This document shows, piece by piece, positions 34,248 to 44,389 of a DNA stretch of 64,000 nt. The notes under the pieces were generated by a model. The model did not search any database. It had not been told where the DNA came from and was given only the letters and a program-made list of their open reading frames with translations. A program made the translations under genes and the position numbers. The stretch lies in assembly GCF_030149515.1 (NCBI RefSeq), contig NZ_JASBRI010000007.1, positions 62,001-126,000 on the forward strand. Reading direction: 5' to 3'. The stretch's first letter is position 1. Each line of letters opens with the position of its first letter. Source of the DNA: Maricaulis sp. (lineage in GTDB: Bacteria > Pseudomonadota > Alphaproteobacteria > Caulobacterales > Maricaulaceae).

Positions 34248-36380
34248 TCAGCCGACATGGCCCATGGTCTTCAGTCGGGCGCTGGGGTGAATCTCGTTCT
34301 GCGACATCACCACTGTTTGCGGGCGGAAACGTTCCACCAGCGAACGGACATACGGACGAATCATCGGGCTCGTCAGCAGTACCGGAACATGACCCTGAGT
34401 TGATGCGGTTTCAAAAGAGTTTCTAATCGCGGCAACGAAATCGTGCAGTTTCGACGGGGCGAGCGCGAGCTGCCGGCGTTCGCCTTCGCCGATGAGCGCC
34501 TCCATGAACGCCTGCTCCCATTGCGGCCCCATCGCGAGCACCGGCAGTACGCCGTCATGCGCCTTGTTGGCGTGGCAGATCTGGCGCGCGAGGCGGGTGC
34601 GCACATGTTCGACAATGGCGTCGAGATGCTGGGTCGTGGCCGATGCCTCGGCGATGCCTTCCAGAATGGTCGGCAGATCGCGGATCGAGACGCGTTCCCG
34701 GATCAGCGACTGCAGCACTCGCTGGATGCCGGCCCGGCTGATCTGGGCAGGCGCAATATCGTCGACCAGTTTCTTGTGTTCCTTGGAGAGCTTGTCGATC
34801 AGCTTCTCGACCTCGGCGTAGGACAGCAGGTCCGCCATGTTCTCGCGCAGGAGTTCGGTCAGGTGGGTGACCAACACCGCGGCCGGTTCGACGATCGTAT
34901 AGCCGCGGAAGGACGCTTCCTCGCGCATGCCTTCCTCAATCCAGGTCGCCGGCAAGCCGAAAGTCGGTTCCTTGACATGATCGCCCGGCATGTCGATCTG
35001 CAGGCCGGCCGGATCCATTACCAGAAGCTTGTGCAGTCTCAACTCGCCCCGTCCGGCCTCGAGTTCCTTGATGCGGATGGCGTATTCACTATTGCCCAAG
35101 GTCATGTTGTCGATGATGCGCACGGCCGGGGTGACGAAGCCCATTTCCTCGGCCAGCGAACGGCGCAGTGCCTTGATCTGGTCGGTCAGCTTGCGGCCGT
35201 CGACATCGTTGATTAGGGGCAGGAGACCATAGCCCAGCTCGATCTTCAGCTCGTCGATGGCGAGCGAATCCTCGATCGGAGTTTCTCCACCGGCCTGCCC
35301 TTCTGCAGCCTCCGCTTCGGCGGCGGCTTCGGCATCGGCTGCTTCCTGCGCCTTTCGTTCGACGATATCCCGGTTCATCCATGCCAGCGCTCCGGATCCC
35401 GCTGCCATCAGGGCGAAGGGCAGGAAGGGCATACCGGGGAGGATGCCGACCATCAGGGCGACACCGGACACCAGGCCCAGCCCCTGCGGATTGGCGGTCA
35501 GTTGTCCGAACACCGCCTTGTCGGCTTCGCCGTCCACACCGGCCTTGGAGACCAGCAGGCCGGCGGCGACGGAGATGATCAGGGCGGGGATCTGGGAAAC
35601 CAGGCCGTCGCCAATGGTCAGGGTGGAATAGGCGCTGGCGGCGTCGCCGAACGACATGTCCGACTGCACTACGCCGATGATGATGCCGCCGATCAGGTTG
35701 ATCGCAGTGATCATCAGGCCGGCCATGGCGTCGCCGCGCACGAATTTCGAGGCACCGTCCATGGCGCCGAAGAAATTGCTTTCGCCTTCCAGTTCCTTCC
35801 GGCGCTTGCGAGCCTCGTCCTCCGTGATCAGGCCCGCCGACAGGTCGGCGTCGATCGCCATCTGCTTGCCGGGCATGGCGTCCAGGGTGAAGCGTGCGGC
35901 GACTTCCGCGATCCGGCCGGAACCCTTGGTGATGACGACAAAGTTCACGATAACCAGGATCGAGAACACGATGATGCCGATGACGACATTGCCCTGCATG
36001 ACGAAGGCGCCGAAGGCCTCGATGACCTCGCCGGCGGCGTTCGTGCCCTCATGCCCCTGGGAAAGGATCAAACGCGTGGATGCGATATTGAGACCCAGTC
36101 TGAGCAGGGTCGTGATCAGCAGGACGGCCGGAAAAGCCGAGAATTCCAGCGGCTTCTTGATGAAGAGCGCGGTCATCAGGACCAGCACCGAGATCGACAC
36201 CGATGTCGCCAGCGAGAAGTCCAGCAACATTTTCGGCATCGGCAGGAGCAGCATCACCAGAATGGCGAGAATGCCCACGGCCAGCGCGACATCGCCGCGC
36301 ATCACCCGGTTCAGGAAGGCGCGGTAGTCAAATCCGCTCGCGTTGGAGGCGGCGGTTTCGGAAGCTGCGGTGTCGACCAC
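34248..36380 (-). CDS. flhA: Flagellar export gate protein FlhA
   Basis: A 710-residue FlhA, the large export-gate component of the flagellar type III apparatus. Eight transmembrane segments fill the N-terminal half, with the FHIPEP region LITTLLRLGLNIASTRLILS and the conserved cytoplasmic loop FTLDAMPGKQMAIDADLSAG. The C-terminal cytosolic domain (about 350-710) binds chaperone-substrate complexes. The translation start is GTG at 36380, 12 nt after the flbD stop. A run of Glu/Ala residues in the linker (ADAEAAAEAEAAEGQAG) is longer than usual but otherwise the protein is standard. Confidence 0.97.
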   Translation of the reverse strand: MVDTAASETAASNASGFDYRAFLNRVMRGDVALAVGILAILVMLLLPMPKMLLDFSLATSVSISVLVLMTALFIKKPLEFSAFPAVLLITTLLRLGLNIASTRLILSQGHEGTNAAGEVIEAFGAFVMQGNVVIGIIVFSILVIVNFVVITKGSGRIAEVAARFTLDAMPGKQMAIDADLSAGLITEDEARKRRKELEGESNFFGAMDGASKFVRGDAMAGLMITAINLIGGIIIGVVQSDMSFGDAASAYSTLTIGDGLVSQIPALIISVAAGLLVSKAGVDGEADKAVFGQLTANPQGLGLVSGVALMVGILPGMPFLPFALMAAGSGALAWMNRDIVERKAQEAADAEAAAEAEAAEGQAGGETPIEDSLAIDELKIELGYGLLPLINDVDGRKLTDQIKALRRSLAEEMGFVTPAVRIIDNMTLGNSEYAIRIKELEAGRGELRLHKLLVMDPAGLQIDMPGDHVKEPTFGLPATWIEEGMREEASFRGYTIVEPAAVLVTHLTELLRENMADLLSYAEVEKLIDKLSKEHKKLVDDIAPAQISRAGIQRVLQSLIRERVSIRDLPTILEGIAEASATTQHLDAIVEHVRTRLARQICHANKAHDGVLPVLAMGPQWEQAFMEALIGEGERRQLALAPSKLHDFVAAIRNSFETASTQGHVPVLLTSPMIRPYVRSLVERFRPQTVVMSQNEIHPSARLKTMGHVG

Positions 36381-36392
36381 GATCTAGTCCAG

Positions 36393-37763
<1,371 letters not shown>

Positions 37764-37790
37764 GGTGATCGCTCCGTCCTCATACGGCCG

Positions 37791-38153
37791 TTAGGCCGAG
37801 TCCCCGTCCTTGATGATTTCCGTCATCGTCACGCCCAGCCGATCTTCCACGACGACAACCTCGCCGCGGGCCACCAGCCTGTTGTTGACGTAGATGTCGA
37901 TCGCCTCGCCGATCTTGCGGTCCAGTTCGACCACTGATCCGGCGTTCAGCTTCAATAGCGAATTGACGTCGATATGGGCCTTGCCCAGCACCGCCGAGAT
38001 GTTGACCGGAACATCGAAAACCGGCGCCAGGTCAGCGGCGTTCTTTTCTTCTTCTTCCAGCATGCTCTCGGCCTTCGGGGCCTGGGTCGCCGGCACTTGC
38101 TGTTCGGCTTCGCCGCCCAGATCCGGCAGGTCAAAATTGTTTTCGTCAGCCAT
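37791..38153 (-). CDS. fliN: Flagellar motor switch protein FliN
   Basis: A 120-residue FliN. An acidic N-terminal tail (about 1-45, with EEEEKNAADLAPVFDVP) precedes the SpoA/surface-presentation domain: VNISAVLGKAHIDVNSLLKL, GSVVELDRKIGEAIDIYVNN and LVARGEVVVVEDRLGVTMTE. It forms the lower C-ring and docks FliH. It sits 27 nt upstream of flbD and 11 nt after fliH on the minus strand. Confidence 0.96.
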   Translation of the reverse strand: MADENNFDLPDLGGEAEQQVPATQAPKAESMLEEEEKNAADLAPVFDVPVNISAVLGKAHIDVNSLLKLNAGSVVELDRKIGEAIDIYVNNRLVARGEVVVVEDRLGVTMTEIIKDGDSA

Positions 38154-38164
38154 AATGGCCTCCT

Positions 38165-38815
38165 TTATGCGGCGGATGCGCCGGCTGCATTGCCGGGAGC
38201 GCTGTCCGTGCCGTCATTCTCTTCCGGGGCGGTTGCCAGCCAGCGTGCCACCACGTCGTTAAGGCGTTGATCGATTTCCTCGGCGCTGCGCTGGACCGCG
38301 CCAGCGCCCCATTCCAGGCGCACATCAGCACCGCGCATGCCGTCCTCTCCGCGCACCATGATGGCTCCGTCGAAACCGGCGTCTCGTGCGGTTGTCTCCA
38401 GCCGTTCGGACAGCGCTTCCACGAGGTCAGGCGCGCAGCGCACCGACAAGCGCGGCTCGGAACGCAAATCCTGCACGGCTTCGCGTGCCAGGGCGTCGAT
38501 CGTTTCCAGCGGATAGGCATTCAGTGCCTCGCCGGCGATCTTGCGCGCGGCCGCGACGGCCAGGCCGGCGGCCTCATGGCGCAGAGCTTCGGACTCATTG
38601 GCAAGCCGGGCGAGGATCAGCTGCATCTGGGAGGCGATGGCCTGCAGACTGTCGGCGCAGCGGCCTTCTTCCATTTCGCGGCCTTCCTCGACGCCCCACA
38701 TGCGCGCGGCCTCGACATCCTCCTGGGTGAAAAAGCGCTTGTAGCTCTCTCCCTCGCGCAGGATTTCGCCGTTGTGGTCGAACTCGGTATCGAAATCGAA
38801 TTTGATCGGATTCAT
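38165..38815 (-). CDS. fliH: Flagellar assembly protein FliH (FlbE)
   Basis: A 216-residue protein with an N-terminal region typical of Caulobacter FlbE (IKFDFDTEFD, then YKRFFTQEDVEAARMWGVEE), a central helical stalk, and a C-terminal domain with VAAARKIAGEALNAYPLETI and the FliH-like GADVRLEWGAGAVQRSAEEI. FliH inhibits FliI and links it to FliN. The ATG at 38815 is preferred; a GTG at 38827 overlapping the fliG region is possible. The Ala/Gly-rich C-terminal tail is probably disordered. Position between fliG and fliN supports the assignment. Confidence 0.88.
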   Translation of the reverse strand: MNPIKFDFDTEFDHNGEILREGESYKRFFTQEDVEAARMWGVEEGREMEEGRCADSLQAIASQMQLILARLANESEALRHEAAGLAVAAARKIAGEALNAYPLETIDALAREAVQDLRSEPRLSVRCAPDLVEALSERLETTARDAGFDGAIMVRGEDGMRGADVRLEWGAGAVQRSAEEIDQRLNDVVARWLATAPEENDGTDSAPGNAAGASAA

Positions 38816-38830
38816 GTGTTCGCCCACCCG

Positions 38831-39853
38831 TTAGTAGATCAGTTCGTCGTCGGCGCCGCCGTCGGCGAGCATGATTTCGCCCTTCGCCGCCAGGTCCTTT
38901 GCCGTCGACACGATGGCCTGCTGGGCCTGATCGACATCCTTCAGGCGGACGGGGCCCATGGCATTCATGTCCTCGCGCATGATCTTCGCGGCGCGTTCGG
39001 ACATGTTGGAGAAGAACAGGTCGCGCAGGCTGTCCGAGGCGCCCTTCAGCGCCAGGGCCATCTGCTCCTTGTCGATGGCGCGCATCAGCGTCTGGATGCC
39101 GCCCGGATCTAGTTTCGACAGATCCTCGAAGACAAACATCAGCGAGCGGATCTTCTCTGCGCTTTCCCGATTGCGCTCTTCCAGCGCCGCCAGGAAGCGG
39201 TTTTCGGTCTGGCGGTCGAAATTGTTGAAGATCGACGCCATCATCTCGTGGCTGTCATGCTTGGAGGTGCGCGCCAGGTTGGACATGAATTCAGTGCGCA
39301 GCGTTTCCTCGATCCGGTCGAGAATCTCGCGCTGAACCGGTTCCATGCGCAGCATCCGGGTCACGACTTCCAGGGCGAAGTCCTCGGGCAGGGCGGCGAG
39401 GACGCGGGAGGCGTGTTCCGACTTCACCTTCGACAGCACCACGGCGACGGTCTGGGGGTATTCGTTCTTGAGATAGTTCGCCAGAACCACCTCGTTCACA
39501 TTACCCAGCTTGTCCCACATGGTCCGGCCGGCGGGTCCGCGCAGCTCCTCCATGATCGCCTCGACCTTCTCCCCGGGCAGGAAGGAAGTGAGCAGGCGCT
39601 GGGTGGCCTCGAACGACCCCATCAGCGAGCCGGTCGACGACATCTGGCCGACGAAATCGACAATCAGTTTTTCCACCGCGGTCGAGGTGACCGTGCCGAG
39701 ATTCGACATGGCCTGGGAGACCTCACGGATCTCCTCCTCGTCCAGGTGTTGCCAGATCATCTCGCCCTCATCGCCGAGCGCGAGCAGCATCACAGCGGCC
39801 TTTTCGGGGCCCGAGAGCCTGGACGGATCTTCAATGGCGCGCTTCTCAGCCAT
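38831..39853 (-). CDS. fliG: Flagellar motor switch protein FliG
   Basis: A 340-residue FliG, the switch component facing the stator. N-terminal domain ([20 protein letters not shown]), armadillo middle domain with the EHPQT-like motif reading [20 protein letters not shown], and C-terminal domain with [20 protein letters not shown] and [13 protein letters not shown] carrying the charged torque helix. The start is ATG 39853; a GTG at 39862 overlapping the fliF stop is the alternative. Confidence 0.97.
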   Translation of the reverse strand: MAEKRAIEDPSRLSGPEKAAVMLLALGDEGEMIWQHLDEEEIREVSQAMSNLGTVTSTAVEKLIVDFVGQMSSTGSLMGSFEATQRLLTSFLPGEKVEAIMEELRGPAGRTMWDKLGNVNEVVLANYLKNEYPQTVAVVLSKVKSEHASRVLAALPEDFALEVVTRMLRMEPVQREILDRIEETLRTEFMSNLARTSKHDSHEMMASIFNNFDRQTENRFLAALEERNRESAEKIRSLMFVFEDLSKLDPGGIQTLMRAIDKEQMALALKGASDSLRDLFFSNMSERAAKIMREDMNAMGPVRLKDVDQAQQAIVSTAKDLAAKGEIMLADGGADDELIY

Positions 39854-39861
39854 GCCGGACA

Positions 39862-41493
39862 CTACCCTTCATGCAGCCAGGAACGGAGGATCGAGACGGA
39901 TTCCTCGGGATGGGAGTCGACGATGTTGGCGACCTTTTTCAGCGATGACGCCTTCACCTGGCCATCGATCTTTTCGATGTCGATGGAGTCGCCGAAGTCT
40001 CCTGCGGGCAAGGCCGCCTGGGGGTCACCCTGGCTCGGCAGGGCTGCCGGTGGAGGCGTGTTGCCGACGGCCCCGGCGTTGGCGCCGGCGCCGGCCAGGG
40101 CCAGACCTTGCGGCATAGCCGTGCCGCTTGCGCCCTTCACCAGCGGACGTGCGACCAGGAAGATAATCAGGAGCGCTGTCACGAACAGGACCGCAATTTC
40201 CGCGACCCGCATGATGTCGTTCTTGGAAAAGGAGAAGCCGCTGCTCGCGGGCGTGCCCAGCAGGGGGTTGGTGCGGGCGAATTCGATCTGGCGAACGGTC
40301 AGGCTGTCGCCGCGGTCTTCGGCATATCCCATGGCCGAGCGCACAAGGGCTTCGATCTGGTCGATCTGGGCCTGCGGGCGCTCGCGCCACACGGTGGTGC
40401 CGTCTTCCTGGACCTCGACAATGCCGTCCACGGCGACCGCGACAGAGAGACGATCGATGGCGCCCGCCTCGATCACCTCGGTACGGGTGGTCGAGGACAG
40501 GGCATAATTCACTGTCTCGTTGGAGACTTCGCGGCTGGACCGGTTGGAGGGGCCCGCATTGCCCTCACCTTCGGCGTCCGGCAGGTTCTCCGAGGCGGAC
40601 ACGCGATTGTTGCGGCCGTCCTGGTCGCTGGACAATTCCTCGGAGCGGTCGCGAGACAGCAGGACCGAGCCTTCCGGATCGTAGGTTTCCGAGCTCTGGG
40701 TGACACTCTGGCGGTTCAGTTCTGCGGTGACCTGGACGCGCGCGGCGCCGGCGCCGACCACGCCTTCGACGATATCGAGAATGTCCTGGCGAAGTTCGCT
40801 TTCCACGTCGGTGCGGCGCTGGTCCATGAAGGCCGCGCCGGCGGTCTCCGCGTCCATCGTGCCGGCAAGCTGGCGGCCGCGATCATCGGCCAGGGAGACA
40901 TGGCCCGGCTCCAGACCGGCGCCGGAGGCGACGATATTGCGAATCACCCGGACCTGTTCGGCGTTGACGCGCTGGCTGGTCGCCACCGTGACAGCAGCTG
41001 TCGGGTCTTGCTGGTCACGGGTGAACAGCCGGCGTTCCGGCAGATTCAGATGGACGCGAGCACTGTTGACGAACGCCAGGGACTCAATGGTGCGGGCCAG
41101 CTCGCCTTCCAGGGCGCGCTTGGCGTTGATGTTCTGCACGAAAGAGGTCTGGCCGAAACTGTCCTGGCGATCGAAGATTTCATAACCGACCGAGGCCCCG
41201 GATAGCGGACCCGAGGAGGCGACGCGCACGCGGGCCTCGTCGACCTGGTTGCGGTCGACATAGATGGCCGTGCCGCCGTCGCGGATCTCGTAGGCGATGT
41301 TGGCCTGGTCGAGCAGTTGCGAAGTGGATGCCGCTTCGGCCGGGTCGAGCCCGGAATACAGGAGCGCCTGGCTGCCACCGCCGACTGCGCTGGAGAAATA
41401 GACAAGCGCGGCCGCCACGCCGACGGCGAGACCGAAAATGGCTGTGAGACGACCGGCGCCGAAGGCCTTGAACTGTTCGAGTAACGCGTTCAC
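39862..41493 (-). CDS. fliF: Flagellar MS-ring protein FliF
   Basis: A 543-residue MS-ring protein. TM1 near the N-terminus ([18 protein letters not shown]), ring-building motifs RBM1-RBM3 ([48 protein letters not shown]), TM2 ([20 protein letters not shown]), and the C-terminal FliG-binding segment ([20 protein letters not shown]). The start is GTG at 41493 with AGGA 6 nt upstream. First gene of the long class II operon, with a CtrA-like box about 70-80 nt before the start codon. Confidence 0.97.
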   Translation of the reverse strand: MNALLEQFKAFGAGRLTAIFGLAVGVAAALVYFSSAVGGGSQALLYSGLDPAEAASTSQLLDQANIAYEIRDGGTAIYVDRNQVDEARVRVASSGPLSGASVGYEIFDRQDSFGQTSFVQNINAKRALEGELARTIESLAFVNSARVHLNLPERRLFTRDQQDPTAAVTVATSQRVNAEQVRVIRNIVASGAGLEPGHVSLADDRGRQLAGTMDAETAGAAFMDQRRTDVESELRQDILDIVEGVVGAGAARVQVTAELNRQSVTQSSETYDPEGSVLLSRDRSEELSSDQDGRNNRVSASENLPDAEGEGNAGPSNRSSREVSNETVNYALSSTTRTEVIEAGAIDRLSVAVAVDGIVEVQEDGTTVWRERPQAQIDQIEALVRSAMGYAEDRGDSLTVRQIEFARTNPLLGTPASSGFSFSKNDIMRVAEIAVLFVTALLIIFLVARPLVKGASGTAMPQGLALAGAGANAGAVGNTPPPAALPSQGDPQAALPAGDFGDSIDIEKIDGQVKASSLKKVANIVDSHPEESVSILRSWLHEG

Positions 41494-41707
41494 GAGGAAT
41501 CCTGCCTGTTTGTCCGCGCTTCATCGGCGAAGCACTGGGCAGAATTTTCCTACCTGTGTCGTAAAGAAGGATTTAATGCGGCCGCATACGAAATGCATCC
41601 CGCTCGGCCAGACCCAGCGGGACACAGAATTTCGATGGTGTGCGTCAGATGGCCAGCGGCGGCCTTGGGGGCGGGGCGCCGCTCGCAGGGGGTGGTCTAG
41701 GGGGGAA
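41494..41707. other. fliF upstream region
   Basis: 214 nt between the fliF start and the sciP stop. It must hold the fliF operon promoter; a near-consensus CtrA box is at 41561-41576. The remaining sequence next to sciP is G-rich (GGGGGCGGGG and GGGGGTGGTC) with no clear terminator hairpin. Confidence 0.5.
41561..41576 (-). promoter_or_regulatory. Candidate CtrA box of the fliF operon
   Basis: On the minus strand TTAA-ATCCTTC-TTTAC, one mismatch from TTAA-N7-TTAAC, about 70-80 nt upstream of the fliF GTG. CtrA activates fliF class II operons in Caulobacter. Confidence 0.6.
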
Positions 41708-41977
41708 CTAGCGGTATTGCTGCAGTCGCGTGGTGCGCAGACCGGCAAGACCGTGCTTGTCGATCGAGCGCTGCCAGCCGAGGAATTCCTCCACGGTCAG
41801 TGAGTAGCGTGCACAGGCTTCCTCAAGGGACAACAGTCCGCCGCGCACCGCAGCGACAACCTCGGCCTTGCGCCGAACCACCCAGCGCTGGGTGCTCGGA
41901 TTGGGCAGGTCGGCAAGGGTAAGAGGGCTACCATCCGGTCCAATGACGTAATTTTCTTTTTTAAGGCGCGGCTGCAT
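41708..41977 (-). CDS. sciP: CtrA inhibitor SciP (DUF1153)
   Basis: An 89-residue SciP. The sequence is nearly all conserved domain: YVIGPDGSPLTLADLPNPST, RWVVRRKAEVVAAVRGGLLS, LEEACARYSLTVEEFLGWQR and HGLAGLRTTRLQQYR, with a helix-turn-helix in the middle. In Caulobacter SciP (DUF1153) binds DNA or CtrA to block CtrA-activated transcription in swarmer cells, without stopping CtrA from binding. The ATG at 41977 was chosen because it begins the conserved part; an earlier start would lie in the AT-rich leader. It sits between the fliF operon and the hook operon with its own promoter region. Confidence 0.95.
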   Translation of the reverse strand: MQPRLKKENYVIGPDGSPLTLADLPNPSTQRWVVRRKAEVVAAVRGGLLSLEEACARYSLTVEEFLGWQRSIDKHGLAGLRTTRLQQYR

Positions 41978-42027
41978 GTCCGTGTCCCCGTTGTTTTTGT
42001 TTGTAGGGGAAACATACGGGAGGGCTT

Positions 42028-42042
42028 TTAACATCACCCTAA
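42028..42042. promoter_or_regulatory. Candidate CtrA box upstream of sciP
   Basis: TTAA-CATCACC-CTAA, one mismatch from the TTAA-N7-TTAA core, about 50-65 nt before the sciP ATG. An additional TTAA is at 42063-42066. sciP is CtrA-activated in Caulobacter. Confidence 0.55.
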
Positions 42043-42120
42043 ACCGCTGGGTAAATTTACGTTTAAGCGTTCGGCTAAAATTGGCCTAGAAATGTCACGG
42101 TGCCGGTGAGGATGTGGTCA

Positions 42121-42156
42121 TAAAGAATGGGCTCCGCCTCAATGAGGCAGAGCCCA
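42121..42156 (-). terminator. Rho-independent terminator of the hook operon
   Basis: TGGGCTCCGCCTC / GAGGCAGAGCCCA with a 3-nt loop (one G-U pair), followed on the minus strand by TTCTTTA. It lies 26 nt after the flgE stop and separates flgE from sciP. Confidence 0.85.
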
Positions 42157-42182
42157 CAGGACCGACAAAGCGTGGGTGGTGG

Positions 42183-43571
42183 TTAGCGCTTCATCCGGAT
42201 GGCTTCATCCAGCATCTCGTCGGCGGTCGTGATGATCTTTGACGATGCCGAATAGGCGCGCTGGGTGGTGATAAGGCTGGTGAACTCCGTTGCCAGGTCC
42301 ACATTTGAGCTTTCCAGGGTCGAAGAGGCGATGTTGCCGGCCGAGCCGAGACCCGGCGGGCTGAGCGTGTAGGCGCCCGATTCCGGGGTCACGTTGAATG
42401 TACCGCCCGACTGGGCTTCCAGGCCGTCCGGGTTGACGAAGGTTGCTACCGGGACCTGGTAGATCTTGCGGACGATGCCATTGGTGAACTTGGCAAAGAC
42501 ATAGCCTTCCTCGTCGACGTCCACGCTGGCGAAATTGCCAAAGGCCGAACCGTTCACATTCGTCGACAGCAGTGTGGACGGGCTGTCGTACTGGGTGAAA
42601 CCGCCAGGGGCGTTGGGCGATCCGAAGTCAAGCTCGATCGATTGCGCATCGATACCTGTCGCCGTGGCCCACTGGAATTCATTCGCCGCCAGTGGGGCGA
42701 CATTGGTCGAAGACAGGAAGTCCAGTGTCGTCGGTAGTGTCGTGTTGCCGGTATCGAGACGGCCTTGTGCATCGAAGGCGACCGTGCCGGTGGCCATCTG
42801 GCCGTCGACCAGGCCTGCCCCGGTCGAGATGTCGCCTGCCGGAACCATGTGGATTTCGGCATGCCACTGGTTCGGCGTGGCGCTCTTGAGCAGTGAGATG
42901 GTGAGCGTGCGCACGCCGCCGACACTGTCATAGAAGGGAACCGAGCGCTGGAAATCCGGCGTGACGTTGCCCGAGGCCATGTTGTTGGCCGTAACGGTCG
43001 GATCATATGTCGCTTCGTCGGCCGATACGGTTTGGGTCTGCTGCAGGTTGGCGTTGATCGCCATCGATGTCGTCGCCTGGGCCGCGCCGCCGATCGACGA
43101 CAAGTTGATGGTCTCCAGCGTATTCAGATCGGACGGGTTCTGAACGACGGATCCGTCAGCGGCCACGGGCCAGCCGGACAGGTACATGCCGGCATCGTTG
43201 CGCAGATAGCCTTCGTCGTCGGCCGAGAAACGGCCGGCGCGCGTGAAGGATACGGGGTCGTTGGCCCCGGCCTGGGGCTGGTCGCGCACGACGAAGAAGC
43301 CGCGTCCGGAGATCGCCAGATCCGTCTTGGATGCACCCGGCGTGAGCAGGCCGCTTTCGCCGATGGCGAGACGGGCTACCGACCGCACCCCGGCAGCGGA
43401 ATAGCGGTCGCTGGAGCTGCCGCCGGCGTCATAGAGCGGCGTGAACACCGAGTTGGCGCGCTTGTAGCCGACCGTGTTGACGTTGGCGATGTTGTCCGAG
43501 ATCGCGGCCAGCGCGCTCGAGTTCGAGATCAGGCCGGAAGCGCCGGCCAAAAGCGCGGAATTGATGCTCAT
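42183..43571 (-). CDS. flgE: Flagellar hook protein FlgE
   Basis: A 462-residue hook protein. N-terminal axial motif LISNSSALAAISDNIANVNT followed by VGYKRANSVFTPLY; the FlgE/F/G-like segment AISGRGFFVVRDQ; a central D1-D2 region; and the C-terminal LATEFTSLITTQRAYSASSK with ITTADEMLDEAIRMKR. FlgE polymerises into the flexible hook and is exported by the type III apparatus without a signal peptide. Last gene of fliK-flgD-flgE, with a 101-nt gap after flgD and a strong terminator. Confidence 0.96.
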   Translation of the reverse strand: MSINSALLAGASGLISNSSALAAISDNIANVNTVGYKRANSVFTPLYDAGGSSSDRYSAAGVRSVARLAIGESGLLTPGASKTDLAISGRGFFVVRDQPQAGANDPVSFTRAGRFSADDEGYLRNDAGMYLSGWPVAADGSVVQNPSDLNTLETINLSSIGGAAQATTSMAINANLQQTQTVSADEATYDPTVTANNMASGNVTPDFQRSVPFYDSVGGVRTLTISLLKSATPNQWHAEIHMVPAGDISTGAGLVDGQMATGTVAFDAQGRLDTGNTTLPTTLDFLSSTNVAPLAANEFQWATATGIDAQSIELDFGSPNAPGGFTQYDSPSTLLSTNVNGSAFGNFASVDVDEEGYVFAKFTNGIVRKIYQVPVATFVNPDGLEAQSGGTFNVTPESGAYTLSPPGLGSAGNIASSTLESSNVDLATEFTSLITTQRAYSASSKIITTADEMLDEAIRMKR

Positions 43572-43672
43572 AATGCATGCTCCTTGCGTTCTTGGGTCTT
43601 GTTTGGAGCTTTCTGCTGGTTTGGTTCGTGGTCCGCCTTCTGGCGTACCGGTCAGGCCGGCGGGCCTGCTGT

Positions 43673-44377
43673 TCAGCTTGTGGTCTCTTCGGGGTCGGGC
43701 TGGGGCTGCGTCGTGTTCGCTTCGCGAACCGACAGGACGGAGGACAGCGGAACGCTGATCGGGCCCATCTGGACCATGACTTCATTTCCGGACATGTCGA
43801 CGCCCGTCACGCGTGCGGCAGCCTGGATGGTGGCCTGGACGGCTTCGCCGTCTGCGTCTTCTGCGATGACCTCCAGGGTGTAGACACCATCATCCAGCTT
43901 GGACCCGGATTCACTGGTGCCGTCCCAGGTGAAGGTATGGGTTCCGGTCGTCGCTTCGCCGTTGGCCCGGGCGACGATGCGCTCGCCGTCCTTGACCAGC
44001 AGTGTGACATTCTGGGCATCGCCGGGCAGGGTGTAGTCCCATTCCGCTTGGCCTTCAGAGAGGACTGCATCGGGCGTCTCGGCGGTGGCGACACGGCCGA
44101 TATAGCTGACCGAATTGGCCTGGGCGGCGGCCGACTGCAGCAGGAGCAGGCTTTCCAGATTCTGGTTCTGGGCGATTTGCTGTTCCACGCTCGAGAAATC
44201 GACCAGCTGGTTCACGAACTGGGTCGAATCCAGCGGGTTCAGCGGATCCTGGTTCTTCATCTGCTCGGTGAGCAGGGTGAGGAACATTTCGAAATTGTCG
44301 GCCAGGCTCGTCTGTGAATTCGCGAGCCCGGGGCTCGAAGCCGATCCGCTTTGTGCGAGCGCGCTGATATCGGTCAT
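43673..44377 (-). CDS. flgD: Flagellar hook-capping protein FlgD
   Basis: A 234-residue FlgD. The N-terminal scaffold domain has FLTLLTEQMKNQDPLNPLDS and FVNQLVDFSSVEQQIAQNQN, the diagnostic FlgD signature; the C-terminal half is a FlgD_ig/Tudor-like beta region (GTHTFTWDGTSESGSKLDDG). It caps the growing hook so that FlgE can assemble, then is replaced by FlgK. It is 12 nt after fliK on the same strand. Confidence 0.96.
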   Translation of the reverse strand: MTDISALAQSGSASSPGLANSQTSLADNFEMFLTLLTEQMKNQDPLNPLDSTQFVNQLVDFSSVEQQIAQNQNLESLLLLQSAAAQANSVSYIGRVATAETPDAVLSEGQAEWDYTLPGDAQNVTLLVKDGERIVARANGEATTGTHTFTWDGTSESGSKLDDGVYTLEVIAEDADGEAVQATIQAAARVTGVDMSGNEVMVQMGPISVPLSSVLSVREANTTQPQPDPEETTS

Positions 44378-44389
44378 GCCTGTGTACTC

